64,000 bases of DNA, taken from positions 1-64,000 of the forward strand of contig CAJTTM010000013.1 of NCBI GenBank assembly GCA_910579135.1, written 5' to 3'. The stretch is from an uncultured Erysipelotrichales bacterium. GTDB taxonomy: Bacteria > Bacillota_I > Bacilli_A > Erysipelotrichales > Coprobacillaceae. The position numbers and the translations under genes are program-made. A model generated the notes under the pieces. That model was not told the DNA's origin. It saw nothing but the letters and a program-made list of their open reading frames with translations, and did no database searches. Shown here one piece after another: positions 9,421 through 18,797 of this stretch (its first letter is position 1; each line of letters opens with the position of its first letter).

Positions 9421-10031
9421 ATAAAAACTAAAATTGATTACAAAAGTGATTTTGCTTTTAGATATATCCTTGAAAGCAATACTCCAGATGGCATATATCT
9501 TCTAACCATTCTTATTGAAGGGGCTTTAAATATCAAACTTAAAGAACTTCATATCTTAAATCCTGAACTCATCCCCTCCCAATTGGATGATAAAGATATG
9601 ATTCTTGATTTGAGAGTCAAAACTGATCAAAATGAAGAAATTGACATTGAAATGCAGAACTCTTGCTTTAGTGAAACACTAAGAAAAAGATTTCAACTCT
9701 ATGGTGCTCAGTTATTATCTAAACAATTAAAAGCTGTAGATCCTTATTACAAACTTCATCATGTTTCACAGATTATTTTTATTGATGGAATGAATAAAGG
9801 AACTGATGAACTGGTAGATACATATGAAAGTAGAAATAAGAAAGGAATAAGAGAATGTTAGGGAAAATGCAAGTCGAAGGAGAAAAACAAGAGAAGTATG
9901 ATCAAGGATTTGCTGAAGGACTTAATGTAAGTAAACAAATGATTATTGATTCTCTTTATACTCATATTCAATCAAGACTTGATGAAGATATAGAACCGCT
10001 ATTAAGAGGTCTAGAAACAGAAAGTCTATAA
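9421..10031 (+). pseudogene. Decayed Rpn/YhgA-type PD-(D/E)XK nuclease (transposase-like) gene
   Basis: Readable reading frame begins at 9421 after a good AAGGAGG site, but the start codon is ATA instead of ATG. The peptide IKTKIDYKSDFAFRYILES followed by LDLRVKTDQNEEIDIEMQ matches the Rpn / PDDEXK_2 family N-terminal core. Compared with the usual length of roughly 280-300 residues, a central block is missing between FIDGMNKG and TDELVDTYE. A frameshift at about 9855 then moves the tail (EKYDQGFAEGLNVSKQ) into another frame, ending at 10031. A lost start, an internal deletion and a frameshift together argue for a dead gene. Confidence 0.75.
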
Positions 10032-10103
10032 AACTACAAGGAGCACTCTTTACTGCAAGTACAATTGAAGAAATCAAAGAATTAATTAAAGGATAAAATG
10101 ATA

Positions 10104-10142
10104 AAACACACATCAAGAAAGTGACTTAAAAGATGTGTGTTT
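10104..10142. terminator. Long stem-loop between Rpn remnant and kinase gene
   Basis: AAACACACATC pairs perfectly with GATGTGTGTTT across a 17-base loop. It lacks a long T run, so it may be a weak terminator or a leftover transposon end. Confidence 0.4.
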
Positions 10143-10279
10143 AGTGTTTAAAATATTATGATTTTTGAATTTAACAATTTAATGATGTGAATAATAACAT
10201 AAATATATTTCATATCATGAAAAAACTTAAAAGAATATTTATTTTATGATATGATTATATATATAAGGGAGGTTTTATT

Positions 10280-10867
10280 ATGGCTAAGAAAATTATTACA
10301 ATCGCTAGAGAGTATGGTTCTGGTGGTAGATTAATAGCTCAAAAGGTTGCTGAAAAGTTAAACTTAATTTATTATGATAATCAAATTATAGATTTAGCTG
10401 CTATGGAACTTGGATTCGATATTGAAACAATTCGTAAAGCAGCCCATGAAAGAAGTTCTACATTTATTTATACAATGTCTGCATCTTCTTTCCAATTACC
10501 TTTAAATGATCAAGTTTTTGCAACTCAGTCTAAAATTATTAGACATTTAGCAAAAGAAGATAAAGCATGTATTATTGTTAATGGATGTGCTGATTATATT
10601 TTAGAGGATTTTGATGATGTATTAAGTGTTTTTATTCATGCTCCTATTGATTCGCGTATTGCTCGTGTTAAAGATGAATACAAAGAAGAGCATGATGATT
10701 ATTTAAAATTTATTAAAAAACAGGATAAAAGAAGAAGTAACTATTATAATTACTATACAACTAAAAAATGGGGACAATTAAAGAATTTTGATTTAACAGT
10801 AAATAGTGATATAGGTATTGAAAATGTTGCTAATATTATTGTTGATCTATATTTAAAAGGTAAATAA
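10280..10867 (+). CDS. Cytidylate kinase-like family protein
   Basis: This 195-residue P-loop kinase starts ITIAREYGSGGRLIAQKVAEKL, with an atypical Walker A (REYGSGG) characteristic of the cytidylate-kinase-like family (Pfam Cytidylate_kin2). It is not the canonical Cmk. The phosphate acceptor is not established for this family. Its stop codon overlaps the start of the MATE exporter gene (TAATG), so the two are translationally coupled. RBS GGGAGG lies 8 bases before the ATG. Confidence 0.85.
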   Translation: MAKKIITIAREYGSGGRLIAQKVAEKLNLIYYDNQIIDLAAMELGFDIETIRKAAHERSSTFIYTMSASSFQLPLNDQVFATQSKIIRHLAKEDKACIIVNGCADYILEDFDDVLSVFIHAPIDSRIARVKDEYKEEHDDYLKFIKKQDKRRSNYYNYYTTKKWGQLKNFDLTVNSDIGIENVANIIVDLYLKGK

Positions 10868-12207
10868 TGCAAAAAGAAAATAAAATGGGCACTATGCCCA
10901 TTAATAAACTTCTTATTACTATGTCCTTACCTATTATGATATCTATGGTTGTTCAAGCTTTATACAACATTGTAGATAGTATATTTGTTGCACAAATAAG
11001 TGAAAATGCTTTAACTGCTGTTTCTCTTGCTTTCCCTGCGCAGAATTTAATGATTGCTTTTGCAGGAGGAACTGCAGTTGGTTTTAATGCATTGCTTTCA
11101 AGAAGTCTTGGAGAAAAAGCTCAAGAACATGTTAATGCAACTGCTAATCATGCAGTTTTATTATGGATCTTTAATTCAATTCTTTTCTTTTTGATTGGTA
11201 TGACTTGTGCTAATGTATTCTTTAAAGCTCAAACATCTGATGTTCAGATTATCAATTATGGGGTTCAATATTTTTTAATTGTTGTTGGATGTTCTTTTGG
11301 TCTATTTGGTCAATTTACATTTGAAAGGTTATTGCAATCTACTGGTAGAACTATACATACGATGATTACTCAAGGATTGGGGGCAATCATCAATATTATA
11401 TTAGATCCTATTTTTATTTTTGGATTATTTGGAATGCCAAGACTTGAAGTCGCTGGTGCTGCACTCGCAACTATTATTGGTCAAATATGTGCATGTTTAT
11501 TAGGAATTTTTATGAATATTAAATTTAATAGTGATATTCATATTAATATGAAAAAATTTAAATTTAATTTTCAAATTATTAAACAAATATATACTGTTGG
11601 GATTCCTTCAATTATTATGCAATCTATAGGATCTGTTATGACCTTTGGAATGAACCTAATATTAATTTCATTTTCTACTACAGCTGCTGCTGTATTTGGT
11701 GTTTATTTCAAATTACAAAGTTTTGTATTTATGCCAATATTTGGTTTGAATAATGGCATGATTCCTATTGTTGCGTATAATCTAGGAGCGAAGAATAAAG
11801 ATAGAATGGTTCAAACAGTGAAACTTGCTATTTGTTATGCAGTTGGAATGATGATTATTGGTACAATTATCTTTGAATCTATTCCTCAAACATTATTAGG
11901 ATTATTTAATGCATCTTCTACAATGATTAGCATAGGTATTCCTGCATTAAGAATTATCGCAATACATTTTATCCTAGCAGGTTTTTCTATTGTTTGTTCA
12001 GCCTTGTTCCAAGCTGTTGGAAAAGGAACTTACAGTTTAATAGTTTCGATAATTAGACAACTTATTGTTTTACTTCCAGTTGCTTATTTACTTGCTCAGC
12101 TAGGTAATATTAATTATGTATGGGCTTCTTTCCCAATTGCTGAAGGAGCTTCAGTTATTACTTGTGCTATTTTACTTAAGAAGATATATTCAAGTTTAGA
12201 TTTTTAA
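10867..12207 (+). CDS. MATE-family multidrug/organic cation efflux transporter
   Basis: This 446-residue protein has twelve predicted membrane segments and typical MATE features: MGTMPINKLLITMSLPIMIS at the start, NIVDSIFVAQ near 36-45, and a duplicated six-helix layout. It exports drugs or metabolites in exchange for Na+ or H+. Its start overlaps the stop of the kinase-like gene. A strong terminator follows at 12206-12229. Confidence 0.9.
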   Translation: MQKENKMGTMPINKLLITMSLPIMISMVVQALYNIVDSIFVAQISENALTAVSLAFPAQNLMIAFAGGTAVGFNALLSRSLGEKAQEHVNATANHAVLLWIFNSILFFLIGMTCANVFFKAQTSDVQIINYGVQYFLIVVGCSFGLFGQFTFERLLQSTGRTIHTMITQGLGAIINIILDPIFIFGLFGMPRLEVAGAALATIIGQICACLLGIFMNIKFNSDIHINMKKFKFNFQIIKQIYTVGIPSIIMQSIGSVMTFGMNLILISFSTTAAAVFGVYFKLQSFVFMPIFGLNNGMIPIVAYNLGAKNKDRMVQTVKLAICYAVGMMIIGTIIFESIPQTLLGLFNASSTMISIGIPALRIIAIHFILAGFSIVCSALFQAVGKGTYSLIVSIIRQLIVLLPVAYLLAQLGNINYVWASFPIAEGASVITCAILLKKIYSSLDF

Positions 12208-12229
12208 ACACCAGAAATGGTGTTTTTTT
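12206..12229 (+). terminator. Terminator after MATE gene
   Basis: AAACACC / GGTGTTT stem with a short loop followed by TTTTTTT, immediately after the MATE stop codon. Confidence 0.85.
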
Positions 12230-12235
12230 GTATGA

Positions 12236-12263
12236 AAAAAGTTATCACAATGGATAACTTTTT
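12236..12263 (-). terminator. Terminator after four-TM protein gene
   Basis: AAAAAGTTATC and GATAACTTTTT form an 11-bp stem with a T run on either strand, between convergent genes. It probably ends the minus-strand gene at 12268. Confidence 0.75.
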
Positions 12264-12267
12264 ATAC

Positions 12268-12642
12268 TTATCTATTTCTAGATGATAAGACTAATGATCT
12301 TAATAAGAAACCTAACCCTAGTGCTGTTAATCCAAACATAAGTATATAATCAAATAAACTTGTTGTGATAAAACGAATTCTTACACCCATAATAATTGTT
12401 AGTAAAATAAATAATATTCCTAAACCTATTAAAAACCATGCTCCCTTAGAATCATAATCTATAACTTTCCATACAATTCCCATTAATAATGGAAGAATCA
12501 CCATACCACTTGAAACATGAAAATGTCCTATATAAAATCCCCATGATGCACTAACTTGTGTATTTTGAAAGATAAAATATACTCCTCCAAAAAAACATAT
12601 CAACCCTAAAACTAAATCTCTTAATGATGTATCACTTTTCAT
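12268..12642 (-). CDS. Small multi-pass membrane protein, unknown function
   Basis: About 124 residues with four hydrophobic segments (LVLGLICFFGGVYFIF, VILPLLMGIVWKV, FLIGLGILFILLTIIM and LMFGLTALGLGFLLRSLVL). The start chosen is the ATG at 12642, 8 bases after GAGGGAG. A longer frame upstream lacks a ribosome site. Its family is not recognised; it has no catalytic motifs. Confidence 0.65.
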   Translation of the reverse strand: MKSDTSLRDLVLGLICFFGGVYFIFQNTQVSASWGFYIGHFHVSSGMVILPLLMGIVWKVIDYDSKGAWFLIGLGILFILLTIIMGVRIRFITTSLFDYILMFGLTALGLGFLLRSLVLSSRNR

Positions 12643-12738
12643 TATCATTTCTCCCTCAAATATTATATATAAATGCTTCTTGCTTATTATAACATGATTA
12701 AAATTAAATTTTAATAGTAAATATGTAGTCAAATAAAA

Positions 12739-12760
12739 AGTACCAACCGAAGTTGGTACT
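12739..12760 (-). terminator. Terminator after rpmE
   Basis: AGTACCAAC-TTCG-GTTGGTACT, read on the minus strand, has a stable UUCG-type loop. It is followed by TTTTATTT. Confidence 0.85.
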
Positions 12761-12773
12761 CAATTTGCATTTT

Positions 12774-12977
12774 TTATTTAAGACCGTATTTCTTATTGAA
12801 TTTTTCAACACGTCCATCAGCACTTGCAAATCTTTGTTTACCTGTATAGAATGGATGACAATTTGAACAAGTATCAACACGAATTTCATCTAATACTGAT
12901 CCACCTTCAAATACATTACCACATGAAGTACAGATAATTTTTACTTTTTTATAATCTGGATGTATTCCTTTTTTCAT
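12774..12977 (-). CDS. rpmE: 50S ribosomal protein L31, zinc-type
   Basis: This 67-residue ribosomal protein starts MKKGIHPDYKKVKIICTSCG and keeps the four zinc ligands (CTSCG and CSNCHPF). It is therefore the zinc-binding form rather than the zinc-free paralogue. HPFYTGKQRF is the family signature. It has a GAAGGAGAAAG ribosome site and its own terminator. Confidence 0.95.
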   Translation of the reverse strand: MKKGIHPDYKKVKIICTSCGNVFEGGSVLDEIRVDTCSNCHPFYTGKQRFASADGRVEKFNKKYGLK

Positions 12978-13118
12978 AATCTTTCTCCTTCCGCCTTGAA
13001 ATATTTGCTACTTCAAAGTAAGTTGCTAACATATATTAGCATTTATTACAAATAAATACAATAGTTTTTTCATAATTTCATTCAATTCAAAGCATATTTT
13101 TTATTTCCATATAAACAA

Positions 13119-14387
13119 TTAATCATCAATCTCATAACGAGAAATATTAGCACCTAAAGTAATCAATTTACGATCAATATTATCATAGCCTCTATCAATA
13201 TGATAAACATTAGATATCTCAGTAACTCCCTGGGCCATTAGTCCTGCAACTATTAATGCTGCACCACATCTTAAATCAGTTGCTTCTACCCTTGCCCCAT
13301 GCAAAGGTGTTCTTCCAAAAACCAAACTACAAGCTGTCCCTAATTCTATATGTGCTCCCATTTTATTTAACTGCTCACAATGTTTAAATCTTTCTACATA
13401 AATTGTTTCTTTAACCGTAGATTCTCCTTGTGCTTGAGTTAAAAGAGCTGTTAAAGGTTGTTGCAAATCAGTCGCAAAACCTGGATAAATCTGAGTTTTA
13501 ACACTTACTCCTTTTAAATCATTACCTCCATATACAACTATACTATCTCCAACAATATCCATCTTTACTCCCATTTCTTTTAATTTAGAAATAAGCGCCT
13601 CTAAATGTTGAGGAATAATATTTTGAACAACTACTTTTTCACCCATTGCAGCTGCAATGATTAAAAAAGTCCCTGCTTCAATACGATCTGGTATAATCTC
13701 ATGGAATGTTCCATGAAGATTTTCAACACCATCAATAGTAATTGTATCGGTTCCTACACCTCTAATTTTTGCTCCCATCTTTGTTAAAAGATTAGCTACA
13801 TCAATAATTTCTGGTTCCTTAGCAGCATTTTCTATCACTGTTTTCCCTTTAGCTTTTACTGCTGCTAATAATATATTAATAGTTGCTCCTACTGATGCAA
13901 AATCTAAATATATACTTGTACCCACTAATTCCTCTGCTTCTAATAAATAAGAACCTTCCTTTTCATCATAAGAAATATTAGCCCCTAAAGCTTCAAATCC
14001 TTTTAAATGAAGATCTATAGGTCTAGGACCTAAATAACACCCTCCAGGCATTTTAATTTTTACTTTTTTATATTTTCCAAGCAAAGCTCCCATAAAATAA
14101 TAAGAAGCTCTTAACTTTACAACTGCATCACTTTCAAGAGGAATATTAATCATGTTTGTAGGATCAACTTTAATATGATCTCCAGAAATTTCTACAACAC
14201 AATTTAATTCTCTAAGCAACTGAGCTAATGCACTTACATCTGAAATATTAGGAGCTCCAAATATCTCTACTGGACCATCAGATAAAACAAGAGCTGGAAT
14301 TAATGCTACTGTCGCATTCTTTGCTCCTCCAATTCTAACAGTTCCATTTAATTTATGTCCCCCTTCAATCGCAATAACTTCTGACAT
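13119..14387 (-). CDS. murA: UDP-N-acetylglucosamine 1-carboxyvinyltransferase
   Basis: This 422-residue enzyme catalyses the first committed step of peptidoglycan synthesis, adding enolpyruvate from PEP to UDP-GlcNAc. The start GGHKLNGTVRIGGAKNATVA and the active-site loop PGGCYLGPRPIDLH (Cys 117, the fosfomycin target) are diagnostic. Firmicutes often carry two paralogues (murAA and murAB), and which one this is cannot be decided here. It is monocistronic. Confidence 0.96.
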   Translation of the reverse strand: MSEVIAIEGGHKLNGTVRIGGAKNATVALIPALVLSDGPVEIFGAPNISDVSALAQLLRELNCVVEISGDHIKVDPTNMINIPLESDAVVKLRASYYFMGALLGKYKKVKIKMPGGCYLGPRPIDLHLKGFEALGANISYDEKEGSYLLEAEELVGTSIYLDFASVGATINILLAAVKAKGKTVIENAAKEPEIIDVANLLTKMGAKIRGVGTDTITIDGVENLHGTFHEIIPDRIEAGTFLIIAAAMGEKVVVQNIIPQHLEALISKLKEMGVKMDIVGDSIVVYGGNDLKGVSVKTQIYPGFATDLQQPLTALLTQAQGESTVKETIYVERFKHCEQLNKMGAHIELGTACSLVFGRTPLHGARVEATDLRCGAALIVAGLMAQGVTEISNVYHIDRGYDNIDRKLITLGANISRYEIDD

Positions 14388-14568
14388 TGATTTCTTTCCT
14401 TTCTATTCATAATTTATATGTAAAGATGTCTTATTTACATCTTTTATTTTTTTAATACCTTATACATCTTGATTATACATGAAAAAAGATAAATGTTAAA
14501 GGAAACTTTATAATTTTTAAATACATCTTTATATTCATAAACAATACATTGGAAAATCAAAAAATTGT

Positions 14569-14596
14569 TTGCATTTTTTATCACACGTGATATACT
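14569..14596 (+). promoter_or_regulatory. Promoter of tRNA-Glu
   Basis: TTGCAT and TATACT are separated by 16 bases, and the tRNA starts 13 bases after the -10 box. Confidence 0.6.
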
Positions 14597-14608
14597 ATTG
14601 TATGCAAT

Positions 14609-14685
14609 GGTCCGTTGGTGAAGCGGTCAACACACTTGGTTCTCATCCAAGCATTTCAGGGGTTCGAACCCCCTACGGACTACCA
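14609..14685 (+). tRNA. tRNA-Glu (anticodon CTC)
   Basis: A 77-base cloverleaf with acceptor GGTCCGT / ACGGACT (G-U at 1:72), anticodon stem CTTGG / CCAAG around loop TTCTCAT, T arm AGGGG-TTCGAAC-CCCCT and encoded CCA. The anticodon CTC reads GAG. A promoter lies upstream and a terminator downstream, so this is a single-tRNA transcript. Confidence 0.93.
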
Positions 14686-14693
14686 TGAAGATA

Positions 14694-14721
14694 ACGAAAC
14701 GAAAAATCGTTTCGTTTTTTA
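14694..14721 (+). terminator. Terminator after tRNA-Glu
   Basis: ACGAAACGA-AAAA-TCGTTTCGT followed by TTTTTT, nine bases after the tRNA CCA end. Confidence 0.9.
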
Positions 14722-14810
14722 TTCTCATTTTCTTCTTGTACTCAAGTCAACTTTATATTATATGATAAGAAAAAGAATTAAAAGTTTAATTATATTTGAG
14801 GAGGAATACT

Positions 14811-15959
14811 ATGAAATCGAGAGTATTAGGAAGAACAGGTTTAAAAGTAAGTGAGATTGCTTTGGGTTGTGAAGGTTTTGTTGATAAAAGTCAAGAAGAT
14901 GTCAATTCTTTTGTAAAAAGAGCAGAAGAATTAGGTATTAATTTTATTGATTTATATTCACCTAATCCTGACTTAAGAAGTCATTTAGGCGAAGCTATTA
15001 AGGGGCATAGAGAAAAATGGATCATAGAAGGACATATTTCTACTGTTTGGAAAGATAATCAATATTTACGTACAAGAAAAATTGATGAAGTCAAAGCAGG
15101 CTTTGAAGATATGTTAGAAAGACTTCAAACTGATTATATTGATGTTGGAATGATTCATTATATTGATGCTAAAAAGGATTTTGAAAAGGTTTTTAATGGA
15201 GAAATCATGGAATATGCCTTGCAGTTAAAAAAAGAAGGTAAAATAAAATATATTGGTATGAGTTCACATAATCCATTAGTTGCTTTAAAAGCAGTAGAAA
15301 GTGGATTAATTGACGTTTTATTATTTTCTATTAATCCATGTTATGATATGTTACCTGCAAGTGAAGATGTTGATGATTTATGGAAAGATGAAAACTATGA
15401 AAATCCACTTACAAACATTGATCCTGATAGACAAGCCTTATATGAAACTTGTGAAAGAAAGGGTGTTGCAATTACTGTTATGAAAGCTTTTGGTGGTGGA
15501 GATTTATTAGATGAGAAATTATCACCATTTGGAGTTGCCTTAACGACACACCAATGTATTCATTATTGTTTAACAAGACCAGGAGTTGTTTCTGTTATGG
15601 CTGGAGCTCATTCTATAAAAGAAATGGAATTATCTGTATCATATTGTGAAGCCACTCAAAAAGAAAAAGACTATGCACCTGTTTTATCAAATGTTCCAAA
15701 ACATAGCTTTATAGGAAATTGTGTTTATTGTGGACATTGTGCTCCATGTCCAAAAGGAATAGATATTGCGAATGTTCATAAGTTCTTAGATTTATGTATT
15801 GCTCAAGGTGAAATACCAGAAACAGTAAGAGAACATTACAAAGCATTACAGCATCATGCTTCTGAATGTATTGAATGTAGTTCATGTATGCGTAATTGTC
15901 CATTTCAAGTTGATGTTATTTCTAAGATGAAAAAAGCTGTTGAAATATTCGGATATTAA
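14811..15959 (+). CDS. Aldo/keto reductase with C-terminal 4Fe-4S domain
   Basis: This 382-residue protein has an AKR TIM barrel (SRVLGRTGLKVSEIALGCEG, catalytic Tyr/Asp region FIDLYSPNPD, and MGMIHYI-like strand). It is followed by a ferredoxin-like segment with CVYCGHCAPCPKG and CIECSSCMRNCPF clusters. Family members are predicted oxidoreductases of anaerobes using NAD(P)H with an Fe-S electron path. The substrate is unknown. The start at 14811 is set by GAGGAGG seven bases upstream. It stands alone between the tRNA and an IS remnant. Confidence 0.9.
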   Translation: MKSRVLGRTGLKVSEIALGCEGFVDKSQEDVNSFVKRAEELGINFIDLYSPNPDLRSHLGEAIKGHREKWIIEGHISTVWKDNQYLRTRKIDEVKAGFEDMLERLQTDYIDVGMIHYIDAKKDFEKVFNGEIMEYALQLKKEGKIKYIGMSSHNPLVALKAVESGLIDVLLFSINPCYDMLPASEDVDDLWKDENYENPLTNIDPDRQALYETCERKGVAITVMKAFGGGDLLDEKLSPFGVALTTHQCIHYCLTRPGVVSVMAGAHSIKEMELSVSYCEATQKEKDYAPVLSNVPKHSFIGNCVYCGHCAPCPKGIDIANVHKFLDLCIAQGEIPETVREHYKALQHHASECIECSSCMRNCPFQVDVISKMKKAVEIFGY

Positions 15960-16134
15960 AATAACCCACAAATATGGGTTGTTCAGACTGTTGACAAATT
16001 AAATGAAAATATCAAATTTAAGTAAAAAAATTGATATTTTCATTTTTATTTACTCTAATATGATATATAGTAAGCAATCTAGAATTTATATTAACATTAG
16101 TCTTTGCTTGCTTAATCCCATTTTCTTAATAATA

Positions 16135-16365
16135 TCATCTATTAACATTTTTAAAACAATTTATATTAAAACTCTCAATTAGCAAAAAAACTCCACCTGA
16201 TCTTCGATAAACGATTTCTACTCCTTGATATCGACATAATAATCTTAATATTTCTCCAACATCATTTCTTAATTGATTATAAATAACTTTTCGTCTATAC
16301 TTGGGTGTGAAGACGATGTGATATTTGCATATCCACTTCGTATGTTCAACTGACTGAAGTCATAA
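16135..16365 (-). pseudogene. IS200/IS605-family TnpA remnant
   Basis: The minus strand reads EHTKWICKYHIVFTPKYRRK from about 16347 downwards, then QLRNDVGEILRLLC. These are the start and first third of an IS200-type Y1 transposase. The His-rich HUH motif and catalytic Tyr region further on are missing; the frame diverges after GGV and stops at 16135. No start codon remains in frame. The rest of the 15960-16509 gap shows only A+T-rich sequence and a weak inverted repeat (AACCCA / TGGGTT) after the aldo/keto reductase gene. Confidence 0.75.
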
Positions 16366-16509
16366 ATTCATACAAGTATGAATAAGATGAAGTTAATCAT
16401 CTTTGGTTTTTATAGTGCTATAAATAGATCTATGTTATAATAACAATAATAATATGTGTTACTCAATTGCCTAATATCAATCGTAAAAATATGAAAGGTT
16501 GTGAATTCT

Positions 16510-17397
16510 ATGGATTTAAAAATATTAGAAACATACATGTGCGTAGCTGAATCAAAAAGTTTTTCTGAGGCCGCCTCAAAACTTTATCTATCAACAAGTG
16601 CAGTTGTTAAGCAAATGAATATTTTAGAAACTGAAGTGGGTCAAAAGCTATTTCTAAGAACTCCTAATGGTTGTTCACTAACTAAAATAGGAACATCCTT
16701 TTTAGAAGATACTAAAGATATTATTAGTCAATTCAATATTGCTTTAGCTCATACTAAAAATTTAAGTTTAGAAAACAAAAATGAATTATATATAGCAATT
16801 CCTTTAGATATGTCTCCTGAATTGGTCTTACAAGCTAAAACCATCATAGAAAAAGCATGTAAGAACTACACGATTACATATAGGGCATATGGATTAGGTA
16901 TGGAAAATGCTAAAGAGCTTAAAAATAATCTTGGTACAATTAATGATTTCGTATTAACAATTTATGATGAGAAAAGAATTAATGATGCCAATTTACAGGC
17001 AATAAAACTTTTATATTCAAACATAAAATGTTTTATTCCTTATGGACATCATCTATATAATAATAACTCAATCGCATTAAGTGATTTAAAAAATAACACT
17101 GTTATGATGATTGAAAGAGGTGCATATCAAGCATACGATATAATTAGAAGAGAAATGATGATATTAGGTGATATTGAAATTGAAGATATAGATAAGAATG
17201 AAGCTTACACAACAACAATTTCAAATTGCATAAATTTACAAAAAATTTATATTTCATCAGGTGTGGCAGAGCTTCCTTTAATTAAACAAATCTCCTTAGA
17301 AGAATATGTGATTCCATTTGGTTTGATGTATTCAAACTACTCTTTTAATGATTTAAAGGATATTATTCATAATTTTAACAAGAGCATGTATAAATAG
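16510..17397 (+). CDS. LysR-family transcriptional regulator
   Basis: About 295 residues. The N-terminal winged helix-turn-helix (LKILETYMCVAESKSFSEAA, then KLYLSTSAVVKQMNILE) is typical of LysR. A C-terminal periplasmic-binding-protein-like effector domain follows. The ATG at 16510 is preferred over the GTG at 16501 because it lies 11 bases after GAAAGG. It precedes, in the same direction, MFS and SLC13 transporters and an SDR enzyme, which are its likely targets. Confidence 0.85.
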   Translation: MDLKILETYMCVAESKSFSEAASKLYLSTSAVVKQMNILETEVGQKLFLRTPNGCSLTKIGTSFLEDTKDIISQFNIALAHTKNLSLENKNELYIAIPLDMSPELVLQAKTIIEKACKNYTITYRAYGLGMENAKELKNNLGTINDFVLTIYDEKRINDANLQAIKLLYSNIKCFIPYGHHLYNNNSIALSDLKNNTVMMIERGAYQAYDIIRREMMILGDIEIEDIDKNEAYTTTISNCINLQKIYISSGVAELPLIKQISLEEYVIPFGLMYSNYSFNDLKDIIHNFNKSMYK

Positions 17398-17507
17398 TGC
17401 ACACCCTTATTCCAAACACGATAAAGTCCATCTTCAAATCTAATGTTATAATTTAAACGTTAATAGCAATTAACTTTTGTTTAATATTAATTGGAGGGAG
17501 ATTTTTT

Positions 17508-18737
17508 ATGTACAAAAACAAAAAATATGCTAAATATATTGTTGTTACCCTTTGTGCATTGTTCATTTTTTTCTTAAAAGGTGGATATCAAGCACAATAT
17601 GCTGTATATGGTTATATCCCAGAAATGGCAGGAATAACAATATTGCAATTAGGAACAGCAGAATCAATCTTTGCGATTACAGGTGTAGTCCTTAGTGTAT
17701 TTGCTGCGTCACTTTATAAAAAGTTTTCGCCTAAAGTCTTTATGTTAGGTGCACCATTCTTGATTGTGGCTTTTGGTCTTTTGCTTGGTTCTGGAAAAGG
17801 CCTTATGACAACTTATCTTGGATTTGTCTTATCATCAATTGCTTGCTCAATTGGTGCTATCATGGCAATCAGTACTGTTTTAATTTCTTGGTTTGGTAAA
17901 GAAGCTACACCATGGATTTCAATTTGTATTGGATTCCAAAGCATTGGTGGTGGCATTTTCCAAAAAATAGCTGGTAATTTATATGTATCTACAGGTATTA
18001 ACAGTATTTTCACTCTTCTGATTCCTAGTTTAGAAATACTTGCATTGTTATGTGCTTTCTTAATTAAAGTTAAACCAGATGAAATTGTTGAAGAAACACA
18101 AAACCAAGAAACTGAGCAAACTGAAAATAAGGTTGGTTCTTTAAAGGACTTCTTATCAGATTCAACAGCATTATTATTCTTAGGTGCTTCATTCTTAGCT
18201 TATTTTAATACTTGCGTTATTGGTACTTATTTCACTGCTTATTTCTCAAGTTTTGGCACTTTTGACGTTGCTCAAGCAGCTACTTGGTTCTCAGCACTTA
18301 CAATTTTAACTGGTTTATGGAGTGTATTTGGTGTTAAATTCATTCTATCTAAATTAAGTATTAAGACATATTCCTTCTTATTATATGGATGTGTCATCAT
18401 TTCATGTGGTTTATCTTTATTATATCCAAAGATGCCTAACAACTTATTATTAGTTATTATTGTAATTACTGGAGCTATCTGTACAACATGCTTCACATAT
18501 TATGCTGTTGTAGCACCTCAATTATTCCCTAACACTGCAGTTGAAGCAATCACTAAAGGTGAAGCCGCAAACAGATTAGGTGGAATTATCGGTCCAACCT
18601 TAAGATCATTAATCATCGCATCATCATTTGGCATTGCTGGTGGTTTTGTTATGAGTATTGTAGCAGCAGTTATCTCACTTGCAATATATGCAATTTTATT
18701 TATAATCAAAGTTAAAAAGGAGAAAAAAGTTGCTTAA
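17508..18737 (+). CDS. MFS transporter
   Basis: This 409-residue protein has twelve predicted membrane segments in two six-helix halves, separated by an acidic loop (VKPDEIVEETQNQETEQTENK, about 193-213). It belongs to the major facilitator superfamily. Sequence does not show the substrate. The position between a LysR regulator and a SLC13 permease/SDR pair suggests uptake of a small organic acid or alcohol used by this cluster. RBS TGGAGGGAG lies ahead of the ATG. Confidence 0.85.
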   Translation: MYKNKKYAKYIVVTLCALFIFFLKGGYQAQYAVYGYIPEMAGITILQLGTAESIFAITGVVLSVFAASLYKKFSPKVFMLGAPFLIVAFGLLLGSGKGLMTTYLGFVLSSIACSIGAIMAISTVLISWFGKEATPWISICIGFQSIGGGIFQKIAGNLYVSTGINSIFTLLIPSLEILALLCAFLIKVKPDEIVEETQNQETEQTENKVGSLKDFLSDSTALLFLGASFLAYFNTCVIGTYFTAYFSSFGTFDVAQAATWFSALTILTGLWSVFGVKFILSKLSIKTYSFLLYGCVIISCGLSLLYPKMPNNLLLVIIVITGAICTTCFTYYAVVAPQLFPNTAVEAITKGEAANRLGGIIGPTLRSLIIASSFGIAGGFVMSIVAAVISLAIYAILFIIKVKKEKKVA

Positions 18738-18797
18738 TTATTCTAATCAAAGTTAAGCATCAAAGTGGGATGTTTGATCCTGCTTTTTATATTTATT

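Noticed and set aside
12704..12889. Frame antisense-shifted inside rpmE
   Set aside because: It lies in another frame of the well-supported rpmE gene and its terminator.
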